NCBI GenBank assembly: GCA_963832245.1
Contig: CAWHTG010000003.1
Coordinates: 124,001-188,000 of the forward strand
DNA from: JABDBE01 sp963832245
GTDB lineage: Bacteria; Acidobacteriota; Terriglobia; Terriglobales; Acidobacteriaceae
Direction: 5' to 3'
Length of the DNA stretch: 64,000 nt
Shown: positions 17,079-25,915 of the stretch, one piece after another
Layout: the number at the start of each line of letters is the position of its first letter
Numbering within the stretch: position 1 is the stretch's first letter
Notes under the pieces: model-generated
Told to the model about the DNA's origin: nothing
Database searches by the model: none
The model's input: the letters and a program-made list of their open reading frames with translations, nothing else
Translations under genes and position numbers: made by a program

Positions 17079-17306
17079 TCACTTGCGAGGAGGCTGATTC
17101 TTTTCCATGTAGTCTGCAAGGTGGGCGAGTTTCTCCGCCGCGATTCGCAACGCTTTGGTAGAGTGCTGGCGAACCGACGGCAACACTTCGTTGTTCAGGT
17201 AGGCGATCAGCTCGGCCGCCTCTTTCTCCACCGTGGTGGCGGCCTCGGCGACCGATTTGTTGATACGCGCAGAAGCTTCTTCCACCTTGCGGTTGAAGTC
17301 GTTCAT
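17079..17306 (-). CDS. Small helical protein, 75 aa
   Basis: Function unknown. The chain is almost entirely amphipathic helix (VEEASARINKSVAEAATTVE, then ELIAYLNNEVLPSVRQHSTKAL), with a basic Pro-rich end. It looks like a small coiled-coil or stress-associated protein and has no membrane segment. Start ATG 17306 is preceded by AAGGAGT on the minus strand, which supports translation. It is antisense to an in-frame upstream extension of mutY, which I reject in favour of this gene. Confidence 0.65.
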   Translation of the reverse strand: MNDFNRKVEEASARINKSVAEAATTVEKEAAELIAYLNNEVLPSVRQHSTKALRIAAEKLAHLADYMEKNQPPRK

Positions 17307-17447
17307 AGAACTCCTTCGATTCGTGAGCGCGTGAGCCGCCGCTCGTCAGTTGCCGATACGGGCTCAGCCATTATTTCCTGCTCGCAAGCGAAGGTCAACG
17401 GAATAGATTGTGATATTAAAGTGGCAACGCCAGGAAGGCCCCAATCG

Positions 17448-18440
17448 GTGAGGTTACAACCAGATACGTTCGACGCGGATATCGCCACCAAGAGGCAGCG
17501 TTTTGGGCGCTCGCTGCTCGACTGGTACGACCGTCACAAGCGTGACCTGCCCTGGCGGGAGAATCGTGATCCGTATCGCGTCTGGCTGTCGGAAATCATG
17601 CTGCAACAGACGCGAGTGAATGCCGTCACCGATCACTATCAGAGATTTCTGCGGCGCTTTCCGAGCGTCCAAAAATTGGCCCGCGCACGGGAATCGACGG
17701 TGCTCGCCGCTTGGAGTGGCCTCGGCTATTACCGCCGTGCCCGCATGCTGCACGCCGCGGCAAAGAGAGTTGTGAAGGAGCACGCGGGAACATTTCCCGC
17801 GAGTGCCGAAGCCTTGCAGGCTCTGCCAGGTATTGGCCGCTACACCGCCGCTGCGGTTGCCAGCATTGCCTTCGGCCAACCTGTGGCCGTGGTAGACGGA
17901 AATGTGGAGCGTGTGCTGCAGCGCGTACATGGGAGAAATCTTGCCGGCGACGGTTTGTGGAGGGCCGCGGGAGAACTGCTGGACCGGCGGCGTCCCGGTG
18001 ATTTCAATCAGGCGATGATGGAATTGGGCGCAACCCTCTGCCTTCCGCGACAGCCGCAGTGCTTGCTCTGTCCAGTATCCGATCTTTGCGCAACCCGGGG
18101 AGAGCTGCACAAACCGGACAATGCAATTCGTCAGAAGAAACGAGAAATTCGTTATGCGTTCGCATGGCGGGAGGATTCAATATTCCTGGTCCAGCGTTCG
18201 AGGACAGCGACATTGATGCCCGGCATGTGGGAGTTTCCCGAGATTGCCGGCGTGAACGGCACCACTGCAGCTTGGCTGACGCTCCGCCATTCCATCACCG
18301 TGACTGACTATGTGGTCCGAGTGATGCGAAGCCCAATTCCAAGAGGCACGGAAGGTTGTTGGGTGCGAGAGTCCCGCCTTACTACTTTGCCCTTGACCGG
18401 CCTGGCGCGGAAGATCCTACGGGCGGCGAAAATCATCTAA
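17448..18440 (+). CDS. mutY: A/G-specific adenine glycosylase MutY
   Basis: Removes adenine mispaired with 8-oxoguanine. The 330-aa protein shows LPWRENRDPYRVWLSEIMLQQT, the helix-hairpin-helix LPGIGRYTAAAVAS, VVDGNVERVLQR with catalytic Asp, and the 4Fe-4S loop CLPRQPQCLLCPVSDLC (6-2-5 spacing). The C-terminal NUDIX-like recognition domain is present (FAWREDSIFLVQRS, MPGMWEFPEI) but short. Start GTG 17448 has AGGAAGG about ten bases upstream; a longer in-frame extension back to 17058 overlaps the antisense 75-aa gene and shows no homology. With nth it gives the window two base-excision glycosylases. Confidence 0.92.
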   Translation: MRLQPDTFDADIATKRQRFGRSLLDWYDRHKRDLPWRENRDPYRVWLSEIMLQQTRVNAVTDHYQRFLRRFPSVQKLARARESTVLAAWSGLGYYRRARMLHAAAKRVVKEHAGTFPASAEALQALPGIGRYTAAAVASIAFGQPVAVVDGNVERVLQRVHGRNLAGDGLWRAAGELLDRRRPGDFNQAMMELGATLCLPRQPQCLLCPVSDLCATRGELHKPDNAIRQKKREIRYAFAWREDSIFLVQRSRTATLMPGMWEFPEIAGVNGTTAAWLTLRHSITVTDYVVRVMRSPIPRGTEGCWVRESRLTTLPLTGLARKILRAAKII

Positions 18441-18474
18441 CTTTCCTAAGCCTGCCTGAGAACGGAGACGGTTT

Positions 18475-19509
18475 ATGGCAAAGTCGACGACGTCAGTTAG
18501 CGCGAAGATGAGCGCCGAGGTTACAAGGCGCCGCTTTCTGGGTACAACCGTAGGCGCGGTTGTGGCCGGAAGCTTGTTACAAAATGGATGGTCTGCGGAG
18601 AACAACCATGGAGTTCCCTATCGCACTCTGGGGAACACCGGGGAGAAGGTGTCCTGTGTCGGGCTGGGCGGATACCACATCGGCATGCAGAGCGATGCGC
18701 AGGAGAGCATTCGCATCATTCGCACCGCTCTCGACGAGGGCATTAATTTCCTCGATAACTGCTGGGACTATAACGGCGGCGAAAGCGAAATCCGCATGGG
18801 CAAGGCCTTGCGCGACGGTTACCGGCAAAAGGCATTCCTGATGACCAAGATCGATGGCCGGACCAAGAAAGGATCGGCTCGGCAAATCGACGAATCTCTG
18901 CGACGGCTGCAGACGGACCGGATCGATCTTTTGCAGTTCCACGAAGTGATCCGCGATACTGATCCGGATCGAATTTTTGCCGTGAGTGGTGGAATGGAAG
19001 CAGTGGTCGAAGCCAGGGAAAAGGGCAAGATCCGCTACATCGGATTCACGGGACACAAGAGCCCTGAAATCCATCTCAAAATGCTGGACACGGCCTTTGC
19101 GCACAACTTCACCTTGAATACAGTGCAGATGCCGCTGAACCTGATGGATGCGCATTACGACAGTTTCGAGAAAAAAGTTCTTCCGGTGCTCGCGAAACAC
19201 AACATCGGGGTGCTCGGCATGAAGCCCATGGGGGACAGCCTCATCCTCAAGAGCAAAACCGTCGAGCCAGTGGAGTGCCTGCAGTATGCGCTCAACCTGC
19301 CGACTAGCGTTGTCATTACCGGCTGCGATTCGCTCCCGATCCTGCAGCAGGCGCTGAAGACTGCTCGCGCGTTCCGCCCTTTGAGCCAGGAACAGGTCAC
19401 TGCTCTTCTGGCCAAGACTGAGAAAGCTGCGCAAAGCGGGGAATATGAGCTCTACAAAACGGCACACAACTTTGACGGTACGTTCCACAATCCGCAGTGG
19501 CTGGAATGA
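18475..19509 (+). CDS. Tat-exported aldo/keto reductase
   Basis: Aldo/keto reductase of 344 aa with a twin-arginine leader (RRRFLGTTVGAVVAGSLL, residues about 20-37), so it is probably folded with its cofactor and exported to the periplasm. The AKR barrel follows: LGNTGEKVSCVGLGGYHIG, catalytic Asp and Tyr in FLDNCWDYNGG, Lys in LMTKIDGR and His in LLQFHEV, the full AKR tetrad. The end of the protein (ALLAKTEKAAQSGEYELYK) matches the 4Fe-4S-free subgroup. ACGGAG lies upstream of the ATG. Its substrate is not predictable. The next gene, a redoxin, follows after 89 bases. Confidence 0.85.
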   Translation: MAKSTTSVSAKMSAEVTRRRFLGTTVGAVVAGSLLQNGWSAENNHGVPYRTLGNTGEKVSCVGLGGYHIGMQSDAQESIRIIRTALDEGINFLDNCWDYNGGESEIRMGKALRDGYRQKAFLMTKIDGRTKKGSARQIDESLRRLQTDRIDLLQFHEVIRDTDPDRIFAVSGGMEAVVEAREKGKIRYIGFTGHKSPEIHLKMLDTAFAHNFTLNTVQMPLNLMDAHYDSFEKKVLPVLAKHNIGVLGMKPMGDSLILKSKTVEPVECLQYALNLPTSVVITGCDSLPILQQALKTARAFRPLSQEQVTALLAKTEKAAQSGEYELYKTAHNFDGTFHNPQWLE

Positions 19510-19598
19510 ACGGCGGGTCTTGCGTCTTGCCAGCGTAAATGCACGTTAAGATGGAACTGTCGGTGAAGTGGCTGCGTAAAATCTTCGGAGGAAAGAAT

Positions 19599-20096
19599 AT
19601 GACCGCTCTGACCGCGGGAGCATCCGCGCCGGATTTCAAACTGCAAACCATGGATGGAAAACCGTTCTCTTTGCGCGACGCGTTGTCGCGCGGACCAGTC
19701 GTCGCGGCTTTTTTCAAAGTCTCCTGCCCGGTGTGCCAATATGCTTTCCCGTTTCTTGAGCGGATTTACAAAGCTCATGGTGGAAAGAATGTGAGCATTG
19801 TAGGAATCTCGCAGAACGATAAGAAAGATACAGCTGCGTTTGCGAAGGAATACGGCGTCACTTTCCCGATTCTGTTGGACGACACGAACACCTATCCTGT
19901 GTCGAATGCTTACGGCTTGACGAATGTGCCCACGGTTTTCTGGATTGCGCAGGACGGAGAGATTGAAATTTCCAGCGTGGGATGGGAGCGGAAAGAGATC
20001 GAACAGATCAATCGCAAATCGGCGGAGATCAATGGCGGCGGGGCAAAGGCGGTGTTCCATCCCGGTGAAGTAGTAGCCGATTTTCGCGCTGGTTGA
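19599..20096 (+). CDS. Thioredoxin-fold redoxin (TlpA/AhpC-TSA type)
   Basis: Cytoplasmic or membrane-free redoxin of 165 aa in the AhpC/TSA-Redoxin superfamily. The active site is a CxxC motif (Cys43-Pro-Val-Cys46 in KVSCPVCQ), and the C-terminal half has the cis-Pro loop NVPTVFWI. The CxxC suggests a thiol-disulfide reductase or BCP-like peroxidase rather than a typical 2-Cys peroxiredoxin. Start ATG 19599 has GGAGGAAAG directly upstream; the longer in-frame start at 19539 is not supported. Substrate is unknown. It may work with the preceding aldo/keto reductase. Confidence 0.8.
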   Translation: MTALTAGASAPDFKLQTMDGKPFSLRDALSRGPVVAAFFKVSCPVCQYAFPFLERIYKAHGGKNVSIVGISQNDKKDTAAFAKEYGVTFPILLDDTNTYPVSNAYGLTNVPTVFWIAQDGEIEISSVGWERKEIEQINRKSAEINGGGAKAVFHPGEVVADFRAG

Positions 20097-20330
20097 AGTT
20101 CGAAAAACTAACCCGCGGTCGCGGGAATCGCTCTTTGTTAGCGCAGGCATCTTTCCGGACGTCGCGAGGGCATCTTGCGCCGGCTGCGCGGGCGGGACAC
20201 CCCACGCCCGCCGCCGGGACGACAGCACTACACACGAACCGAAGGGCCCGTCCACCGGTAACTCAGCCGTTTCCCGCTTTCCCGTACAATAAAATCCTTG
20301 TTCAAACGTCACTTCTGGGAGCCTCTGCGG

Positions 20331-22019
20331 ATGCGCACTCGCGTCATGGTGCTTTGCTTAACGTTTTTCTTGTCGAACATTAGCGCAGCCCAGGGATCGC
20401 ACAAGCACTCGCCGGGTGATTCCGTGCGCTTGCCGAGTGCTGCCTTCGCGGCCCTGCAAAAAATCGATCCGGAGCGCATTCGCGCGCATGTGCGGTTCCT
20501 GTCTCATGACTTGATCGAAGGCCGTGGCACAGGGCAACGCGGAGGCGACATCGCCGCGGAATACATCGGAACGCAATTCGCTCTCTATGGTCTGAAGCCG
20601 GCGGGTGACAACGGCACCTACTTGCAGAAAGTTCCCATGGTCGGTATTACGCCGGCGTCGGAAACCACGTTTTCACTGGTCTCGTCAAAAGGAACTGTAG
20701 ATCTGAAACCGCTCGACCAGTATGTTGCCTACGACCAAACGCAACAGCCGCAGTCGGACGTAAGCGCTGACATCGTGTATGTGGGTTACGGGATTGAAGC
20801 TCCCGAATATAAATGGGACGACTACAAGGGCGTGGATGTGCGCGGCAAAGTTTTGCTCATGCTGGTGAACGAACCGCCCTCCGACGACGTGAATTTCTTC
20901 AAAGGAAAGGCGCTCACCTATTACGGTCGCTGGACCTATAAATACGAGGAGGCTGCTCGTAAAGGCGCCGTGGGCGCGATTCTCATCCATCAGACCGAGA
21001 TGGCGAGTTATCCCTGGGAGGTCGTGCGTAACTCGAATTCCGGCGAGAAGTCGTATCTCAAACTGGATGGCACACCGAAGTTGAAAGTTGCGTCCTGGGT
21101 TCAGCTCGATGTGGCAAAACAAATGGCCGCCAGCGCCAGCCTCGACCTCGACAAGATGATGGCGGATGCTCGCTCCCGTGATTTTCATGCTGTGACGCTA
21201 CCCGTGAAGTTGAAGGCGCACGTGGTGAGCAAGATTCGTCCCTTTGAGTCGAATAACGTGCTGGCCATGCTGCCGGGATCCGATTCCCGGCTCAAGGGCG
21301 AAGCTGTGATGTATACCGCCCACTACGATCACCTCGGGATTCGCCCTGACATGCCGGGGGATAACATTTATAACGGCGCGAACGATAACGCGACCGGTTG
21401 TGGCATTTTATTGGAGCTCGCGCGCGCCTACTCGGAAGCTGCCGCGAGGCCGCGCCGCTCCATTCTGTTTGCGTCAGTGACAGCGGAGGAGCAGGGCTTG
21501 CTCGGCTCGGAGTATTTGGGAAAGCATCCGCCGGTCCCAGCGGACAAGATCAGCCTCGATCTGAATTACGACGATGTACCGCCCCTCGGGTCGCCCGAGG
21601 AGGTGGAAGTTTCGGGATCGGAGCGCACGACCTTTTACCCGGTGGTTATGGCGATGGCGAAAACATTTCGACTGGCGATTCGTCCCGATGCGCGTCCCGA
21701 AGCCGGACATTACTATCGCTCCGATCACTTCAGTCTTGCACGCGTCGGCATTCCCGCGTTCTCTATCAACGAAGGCGTAAAGTACAAAGGACATGACGCA
21801 GCTTGGGGCTTGCAACAGGCCGAAGAGTTTACCTCGAAGCACTATCATCAGCCGAGCGACGAATATCACCCCAGCATGGATTTCACCGGCGATGCGGCGA
21901 TGGCGCGATTCGGATTTGCGCTGGGATGGGAAGCCGCGTCGCAAACCAAATTGGTAGGCTGGCAAAAGGGCGATGAATTCGAAGCGGCACGAGTGAAAGG
22001 CTCTGTTGGCGGCGAGTAG
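20331..22019 (+). CDS. Secreted M28-family zinc aminopeptidase with PA domain
   Basis: Exported metallopeptidase of 562 aa. Residues 1-21 form a signal peptide (VMVLCLTFFLSNISAAQG). A protease-associated (PA) insert spans about residues 120-250 (VYVGYGIEAPEYKWDDYKG is the typical edge). The M28 domain follows with zinc ligands in TAHYDHLG, GANDNATG, AEEQGLLGS and the C-terminal KHYHQPSDEY, with YRSDHFSLARVGIPAFSI between. It likely removes N-terminal amino acids from peptides in the periplasm. Start ATG 20331 has GGGAG upstream; TTG at 20298 is less likely. A GC-rich 230-base leader without a recognised gene precedes it. Confidence 0.9.
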   Translation: MRTRVMVLCLTFFLSNISAAQGSHKHSPGDSVRLPSAAFAALQKIDPERIRAHVRFLSHDLIEGRGTGQRGGDIAAEYIGTQFALYGLKPAGDNGTYLQKVPMVGITPASETTFSLVSSKGTVDLKPLDQYVAYDQTQQPQSDVSADIVYVGYGIEAPEYKWDDYKGVDVRGKVLLMLVNEPPSDDVNFFKGKALTYYGRWTYKYEEAARKGAVGAILIHQTEMASYPWEVVRNSNSGEKSYLKLDGTPKLKVASWVQLDVAKQMAASASLDLDKMMADARSRDFHAVTLPVKLKAHVVSKIRPFESNNVLAMLPGSDSRLKGEAVMYTAHYDHLGIRPDMPGDNIYNGANDNATGCGILLELARAYSEAAARPRRSILFASVTAEEQGLLGSEYLGKHPPVPADKISLDLNYDDVPPLGSPEEVEVSGSERTTFYPVVMAMAKTFRLAIRPDARPEAGHYYRSDHFSLARVGIPAFSINEGVKYKGHDAAWGLQQAEEFTSKHYHQPSDEYHPSMDFTGDAAMARFGFALGWEAASQTKLVGWQKGDEFEAARVKGSVGGE

Positions 22020-22026
22020 GGGCGGT

Positions 22027-22701
22027 TCAGCTTGCCATTGTTTTGAGGTCACGGCTGCGGATTAACGTCGGTTCGGTGACGCGCTGTACGTCATCCGCAT
22101 TCAAGCCGGGCGCGACCTCTTCGAGCACCAGACCTTTTGGCGTCACTTGGATGACGGCCATCTCCGTGACAATCGTGTTCACGACGCGTACGCCGGTCAG
22201 CGGCAGCGTACACTTCTTCAGGATTTTCGGCTGAAGATCTTTGGTGGTGTGCTCCATGGCAATAATCACACGCCGAGCGCCCGCAACCAAGTCCATCGCG
22301 CCGCCCATGCCTTTCACCATTTTGCCGGGGATCATCCAGTTTGCCAGATTTCCTTCCTCATCCACTTCCATGGCGCCGAGAACGCTCAGATCGATGTGGC
22401 CACCGCGGATCATGGCAAATGAATCGGCGCTTGAAAAATAAGCGGTACCCGCCATTTGGCTGACCGTCTCCTTGCCAGCATTGATGAGGTCGCAATCCTC
22501 TTGCCCAGCGATTGGAAAAGGGCCGATACCGAGCATGCCATTTTCACTCTGCAGGATCACGTCGATGCCCGGAGGAACGTAGTTGGCCACCAGTGTGGGC
22601 ATGCCGATGCCAAGATTGACGTAGAAGCCATCACGCAGTTCCTGGGCGATACGTTTTACGATGCGTTCGCGCTTATCGACATCTTTGCCGGGTTTGCTCA
22701 T
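22027..22701 (-). CDS. scoB: 3-oxoacid CoA-transferase subunit B
   Basis: Second subunit of a succinyl-CoA:3-ketoacid (or acetoacetate) CoA-transferase. The catalytic Glu lies in QSENGMLGIGP (residues about 51-61), with GGHIDLSVLGAMEVD and NWMIPGKMVKGMGGAMDL as family marks. The 224 aa fit the B subunit. It follows scoA in the same direction after 85 bases that are almost entirely a heptad-word inverted repeat, and its ATG has no visible Shine-Dalgarno sequence. With the thiolase and dehydrogenase near 60 kb it would allow ketone-body or acetoacetate use. Confidence 0.93.
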   Translation of the reverse strand: MSKPGKDVDKRERIVKRIAQELRDGFYVNLGIGMPTLVANYVPPGIDVILQSENGMLGIGPFPIAGQEDCDLINAGKETVSQMAGTAYFSSADSFAMIRGGHIDLSVLGAMEVDEEGNLANWMIPGKMVKGMGGAMDLVAGARRVIIAMEHTTKDLQPKILKKCTLPLTGVRVVNTIVTEMAVIQVTPKGLVLEEVAPGLNADDVQRVTEPTLIRSRDLKTMAS

Positions 22702-22705
22702 GGCC

Positions 22706-22793
22706 GTTAGTCTTTGGTCGTTGGTCGATGGTCGTTGGTCAGCCAGGCTCGGCTGCTTGTTCTGCTAACGACCAAGGACGAACGACCTACGAC
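22706..22793. repeat. Heptad-word inverted repeat R1 between scoA and scoB
   Basis: One arm (22706-22740) is a run of 7-base words (TTGGTCG, TTGGTCG, ATGGTCG, TTGGTCA). The other (22765-22793) holds complementary words (AACGACC, AAGGACG, AACGACC, TACGACG). About 24 bases separate them. On the minus strand it fills the gap between the scoA stop, which it touches, and the scoB start, which is five bases away. Confidence 0.85.
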
Positions 22794-23485
22794 GCTTTTC
22801 TTGTGGTTCTTCTCTCGATTCGCTTCTCGTACAATTCGCCCTGGAAGATGCGTTTCACATAGACACTCGGCGTGTGAATGAGGTCGGCATCCAACTCGCC
22901 TACTTCGACCAACTGCTCGACCTCTGCGATGGTTACTTTGGCGGCAGTTGCCATCATCGGATTGAAGTTGCGAGCCGTTTTGCGATATACGAGGTTGCCC
23001 CACTTGTCGCCCTTCCAGGCCTTCACCAAGGCGAAGTCGGCTTTCAGGGCGTGTTCCATGACGTACATGCGGCCGTCGAATTCGCGAGTCTCCTTATTGT
23101 TGGCAACGATCGTACCGACGCCGGTGGGCGTGAAGAAAGCTGGAATCCCGGCGCCGCCCGCGCGTATGCGCTCAGAAAATGTCCCCTGCGGCACCAGGTC
23201 GAGTTCGACTTTGCCCTGCAGAACCATCTGCTCCAGCAGTTTATTTTCGCCAACGTAGGTTCCGATATGTTTCCGAATCTGTCCCGCGGCGAGCAGAAGC
23301 CCGATGCCAAAGCCGTCCACGCCGGCGTTGTTGCTCATGGTGGTCAAATTTCTTACGCCCTTGCGAACCAGAGCGCGAATCAGGTTCTCTGGAATACCGC
23401 AAAGGCCGAATCCGCCAACCATAACGGTGGCACCGTCGGAGATATCGCGCACAGCTTCGTCAGCATTGGCAACGAGCTTGTTCAT
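22787..23485 (-). CDS. scoA: 3-oxoacid CoA-transferase subunit A
   Basis: First subunit of the CoA-transferase; together with ScoB it moves CoA between succinyl-CoA (or acetyl-CoA) and 3-oxoacids. The 232-aa protein has DGATVMVGGFGLCGIPENLI, the Gly-rich loop binding CoA, and NNAGVDGFGIGLLL, then GRMYVMEHALKADFALVKAW. The last codons run into the heptad repeat, and the stop lies at its edge. No strong ribosome-binding site is visible before the ATG at 23485. It follows tyrA on the minus strand after 68 bases, so it may be read through from the aromatic operon or have its own promoter. Confidence 0.92.
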   Translation of the reverse strand: MNKLVANADEAVRDISDGATVMVGGFGLCGIPENLIRALVRKGVRNLTTMSNNAGVDGFGIGLLLAAGQIRKHIGTYVGENKLLEQMVLQGKVELDLVPQGTFSERIRAGGAGIPAFFTPTGVGTIVANNKETREFDGRMYVMEHALKADFALVKAWKGDKWGNLVYRKTARNFNPMMATAAKVTIAEVEQLVEVGELDADLIHTPSVYVKRIFQGELYEKRIERRTTRKAS

Positions 23486-23553
23486 GCGAAAGAGATTCTA
23501 AATCAGAATTGGGTCAACGAGCCATCGGATCATCGAGTCTTCTTTTCCGCAAA

Positions 23554-24432
23554 TCAATCCCGCTGTTTGTTCTTTGTCAGCACGATTTTCTTTAACTGGT
23601 GCGCCCGCTCGAACTCCGTCGCCAACTCACGGGTATCGAGATTTTCGCGGATATGAGCAAGATGCTGCTCCAGTTTAAGCAGCGCGGTTCGAAGATTTGT
23701 TTTGTTCGTAAGCGCGATGTCACGCCACATCGAATAAGGGCTGCCCGAAATGCGCGTCATCTCACGAAGCGCACGCCCTCCGGCCTCGAGCAGGGGCGCA
23801 TCTTCGCCGTATTCATCAACCAGAGCAGCGGCGAGTGCAGTCGAGATCATTTGAGGTAAGTGACTGATCCAGGCGCAGAGTTGGTCATGTTCTCTCGCGT
23901 CCATGCTGGCGATGCGCGCTCCAATCTTCTCCACCCACTCCAAGTACTCTCCGCTTAAGCCGTCATATACCTTCTGCCCTGGAACCGGAGTCACAAACCA
24001 GGCAGCGCCCAGGAAAAGATCGGGGTCGGCGAACTCCACGCCGGACTGTTCCTTGCCGGCCATGGGATGCCCGGCGAGAAAGCGCCCCCCTGTGTTCTTG
24101 CGGAAGACAGTCTTAGCCCGATCCAAAACCTCCGCCTTGGTGCTGCCGACATCGGTGAGCAGCGTTTTAGGAGGAAGTGCAGGGCCGAGACGGGCAATCA
24201 AGTCGATGATCCCGCTAACAGGCGTTGCGAGAATGACGATCTGGCTGCCGCGAACCGCGTCGGCGGGATTCGTATGGCCAGCATCGATCGCAGCCGCATA
24301 GCGCGCACGCTCGAGAACGGTTGCGCGATCGCAGCCGATGATTCGTCCGGCAAACCGGTGCTTCTTCAGGGCCAGAGCGAACGAACCGCCAATCAGGCCA
24401 GTGCCGATGATCGTAATCTGGCGAATGGGCAT
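23554..24432 (-). CDS. tyrA: Prephenate dehydrogenase
   Basis: Oxidatively decarboxylates prephenate to 4-hydroxyphenylpyruvate with NAD(P), the tyrosine branch. The 292-aa protein has the Rossmann loop ITIIGTGLIGGSFALAL, the catalytic-region GHPMAGKEQSGVEFAD and HDQLCAWISHLPQ with conserved His residues. No ACT or chorismate mutase domain is attached; the mutase is the separate aroQ gene upstream. It lies 51 bases after aroF in the same direction. The C-terminus is helical, as usual for TyrA dimerisation. Confidence 0.93.
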   Translation of the reverse strand: MPIRQITIIGTGLIGGSFALALKKHRFAGRIIGCDRATVLERARYAAAIDAGHTNPADAVRGSQIVILATPVSGIIDLIARLGPALPPKTLLTDVGSTKAEVLDRAKTVFRKNTGGRFLAGHPMAGKEQSGVEFADPDLFLGAAWFVTPVPGQKVYDGLSGEYLEWVEKIGARIASMDAREHDQLCAWISHLPQMISTALAAALVDEYGEDAPLLEAGGRALREMTRISGSPYSMWRDIALTNKTNLRTALLKLEQHLAHIRENLDTRELATEFERAHQLKKIVLTKNKQRD

Positions 24433-24483
24433 CGCTCTGTGGTCCCCTAGACGTTCTTCCCGCGATCAATTGCTCACATGAAA

Positions 24484-25503
24484 TCAGGCAACGGTGCGGC
24501 CAACAGCGGGGGCAATCATGCGCAACTGATCCATCAATTCAGAAAACTGATCGGGATAGAGCGACTGAGCTCCATCCGATAACGCCTTGTCCGGGTCGTT
24601 ATGAACCTCGATCAAAAGCACGTCTGCGCCTGCAGCAATGGACGCCCGCGCCATAGGGGCAACTTTGTCGCGGAGACCGGTACCGTGCGATGGGTCCGAA
24701 GCCATGGGCAAGTGCGAGAGCTTGTGAATAATCGGAATGGCCGAAATATCCAGGGTGTTGCGAGTGTAAGTCTCAAAAGTGCGAATGCCACGCTCACACA
24801 AAATTACATCGTAGTTTCCTCCGGCCATGATGTACTCAGCGGAAAGCAGCAGCTCTTCCAAAGTTGCCGCGATGCCACGCTTGAGCAGAACTGGCTTTTT
24901 GACTTTGCCCAATTCGCGCAGCAAATTAAAATTTTGCATGTTGCGCGCACCAACTTGGAAAATGTCCACGAAAGGCAGCATGATGGATATCTGCGAAATC
25001 TCCATCACCTCGCTGATCACCAGCAAACCGAAGCGGTCGCCAGCCTCACGCAAAAGTTTCAGAGCTTCCAAACCCAGTCCTTGGAAAGAATAAGGAGAAG
25101 AGCGCGGTTTAAATGCGCCTCCGCGAAGGGCGCGTGCCCCCGCCTTCGCAACGCGCTCGGCGGTGGCGAAAAGCTGGTCGCGCGATTCCACCGAGCAAGG
25201 CCCTGCCATCACGACGACTTGCTCGCCGCCGATTTTCAAGCCATTAGCAAACTGGACCACGGTTCCCTGGGGCCGAAAACTTCGCCCCGCCAACTTGTAG
25301 GGCGCGCTGATGCGGTGGACGTGCTCGACGCCGGACAGCAATTCGAGGTTGCGAATATCAAAATCGATTCGCGCCCCGACCGCCGCCACCACGGTCTGTC
25401 GTGCTCCCGTAGAGCGGTGCACGGAGAAGCCCCTCTCAACCAGGTGTTCCACCACCCCCTGGATCTGCTCCTCGGTTGCCGATTCTTGCATGGCGACAAT
25501 CAT
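24484..25503 (-). CDS. aroF: 3-deoxy-7-phosphoheptulonate synthase
   Basis: Condenses phosphoenolpyruvate and erythrose-4-phosphate, the entry to the shikimate pathway. This is the bacillus/Thermotoga-like type (339 aa) with an N-terminal ferredoxin-like regulatory domain (residues about 1-75) followed by the barrel: VVMAGPCSVESRDQL, RGGAFKPRSSPYSFQG, LLKRGIAATLEELL and DPSHGTGLRDKV, which hold the metal and PEP ligands. It lies between aroQ and tyrA, so a single transcript would carry the common entry step, the mutase and the dehydrogenase. A heptad-word repeat fills the 78 bases before its ATG, which lacks a visible Shine-Dalgarno sequence. Confidence 0.93.
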   Translation of the reverse strand: MIVAMQESATEEQIQGVVEHLVERGFSVHRSTGARQTVVAAVGARIDFDIRNLELLSGVEHVHRISAPYKLAGRSFRPQGTVVQFANGLKIGGEQVVVMAGPCSVESRDQLFATAERVAKAGARALRGGAFKPRSSPYSFQGLGLEALKLLREAGDRFGLLVISEVMEISQISIMLPFVDIFQVGARNMQNFNLLRELGKVKKPVLLKRGIAATLEELLLSAEYIMAGGNYDVILCERGIRTFETYTRNTLDISAIPIIHKLSHLPMASDPSHGTGLRDKVAPMARASIAAGADVLLIEVHNDPDKALSDGAQSLYPDQFSELMDQLRMIAPAVGRTVA

Positions 25504-25507
25504 AGAA

Positions 25508-25579
25508 AGTCGTTGGTCGTTGGTCGTCAGTCGTTAGCCTTGGTTTATGCCAACGACCAACGGCCAATGACCAACGACT
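25508..25579. repeat. Heptad-word inverted repeat R2 between aroQ and aroF
   Basis: Left arm from 25508: AGTCG then 7-base words TTGGTCG, TTGGTCG, TCAGTCG, TTAGCCT. Right arm to 25579: words CAACGAC, CAACGGC, CAATGAC, CAACGAC. The outer 11 bases are a perfect inverted repeat (AGTCGTTGGTC and GACCAACGACT). The loop is only about eight bases. The element fills the gap between the aroQ stop (25582) and the aroF start (25503). Confidence 0.9.
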
Positions 25580-25581
25580 GT

Positions 25582-25905
25582 TCAGTCATTCACTTCAGAA
25601 TCCAATTCAGTCTCGCCGGCCGCTTCCGTTGCCGGCTTGGGCGCCATTTCTTCCTGCTGAATCTGGCGCATGATGTCCATGATGCGTTCGTAGATGCAAA
25701 GCAGATCACGGTCGGGCAACGGCCCCGGATTAATGCCTCGCACATTCTCGAATACGGCGCGCTCCCGATCCGGTTCGTAGACGGGCATACCTATGCCACG
25801 TTTCAATTTGCCGATCTCATGGGCCGCTTGCGCCCGCTGGCTCAGCAACTCCACCAGTTTGCGATCAAGGTCATCGATTTTCTTACGCCAGTCAGAAATG
25901 TCCAT
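25582..25905 (-). CDS. Chorismate mutase (AroQ type)
   Basis: Rearranges chorismate to prephenate. The 107-aa single-domain protein is the all-helical AroQ class: IDDLDRKLVELLSQRAQAAHEIGKLKR, with Arg and Lys residues that bind the substrate, then PDRERAVFENV and LLCIYERIMDIMRQIQ. The last 20 residues are an acidic tail (AAGETELDSEVND). It follows trpA and precedes aroF in the same direction. Single-domain form, with no dehydratase domain attached, so phenylalanine synthesis needs a separate prephenate dehydratase elsewhere. Confidence 0.92.
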   Translation of the reverse strand: MDISDWRKKIDDLDRKLVELLSQRAQAAHEIGKLKRGIGMPVYEPDRERAVFENVRGINPGPLPDRDLLCIYERIMDIMRQIQQEEMAPKPATEAAGETELDSEVND

Positions 25906-25915
25906 AGAAGATCGG

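Noticed and set aside
17058..17447. 130-codon N-terminal extension of mutY
   Set aside because: Antisense to a small gene with a good ribosome-binding site, and no MutY homology before residue 131.
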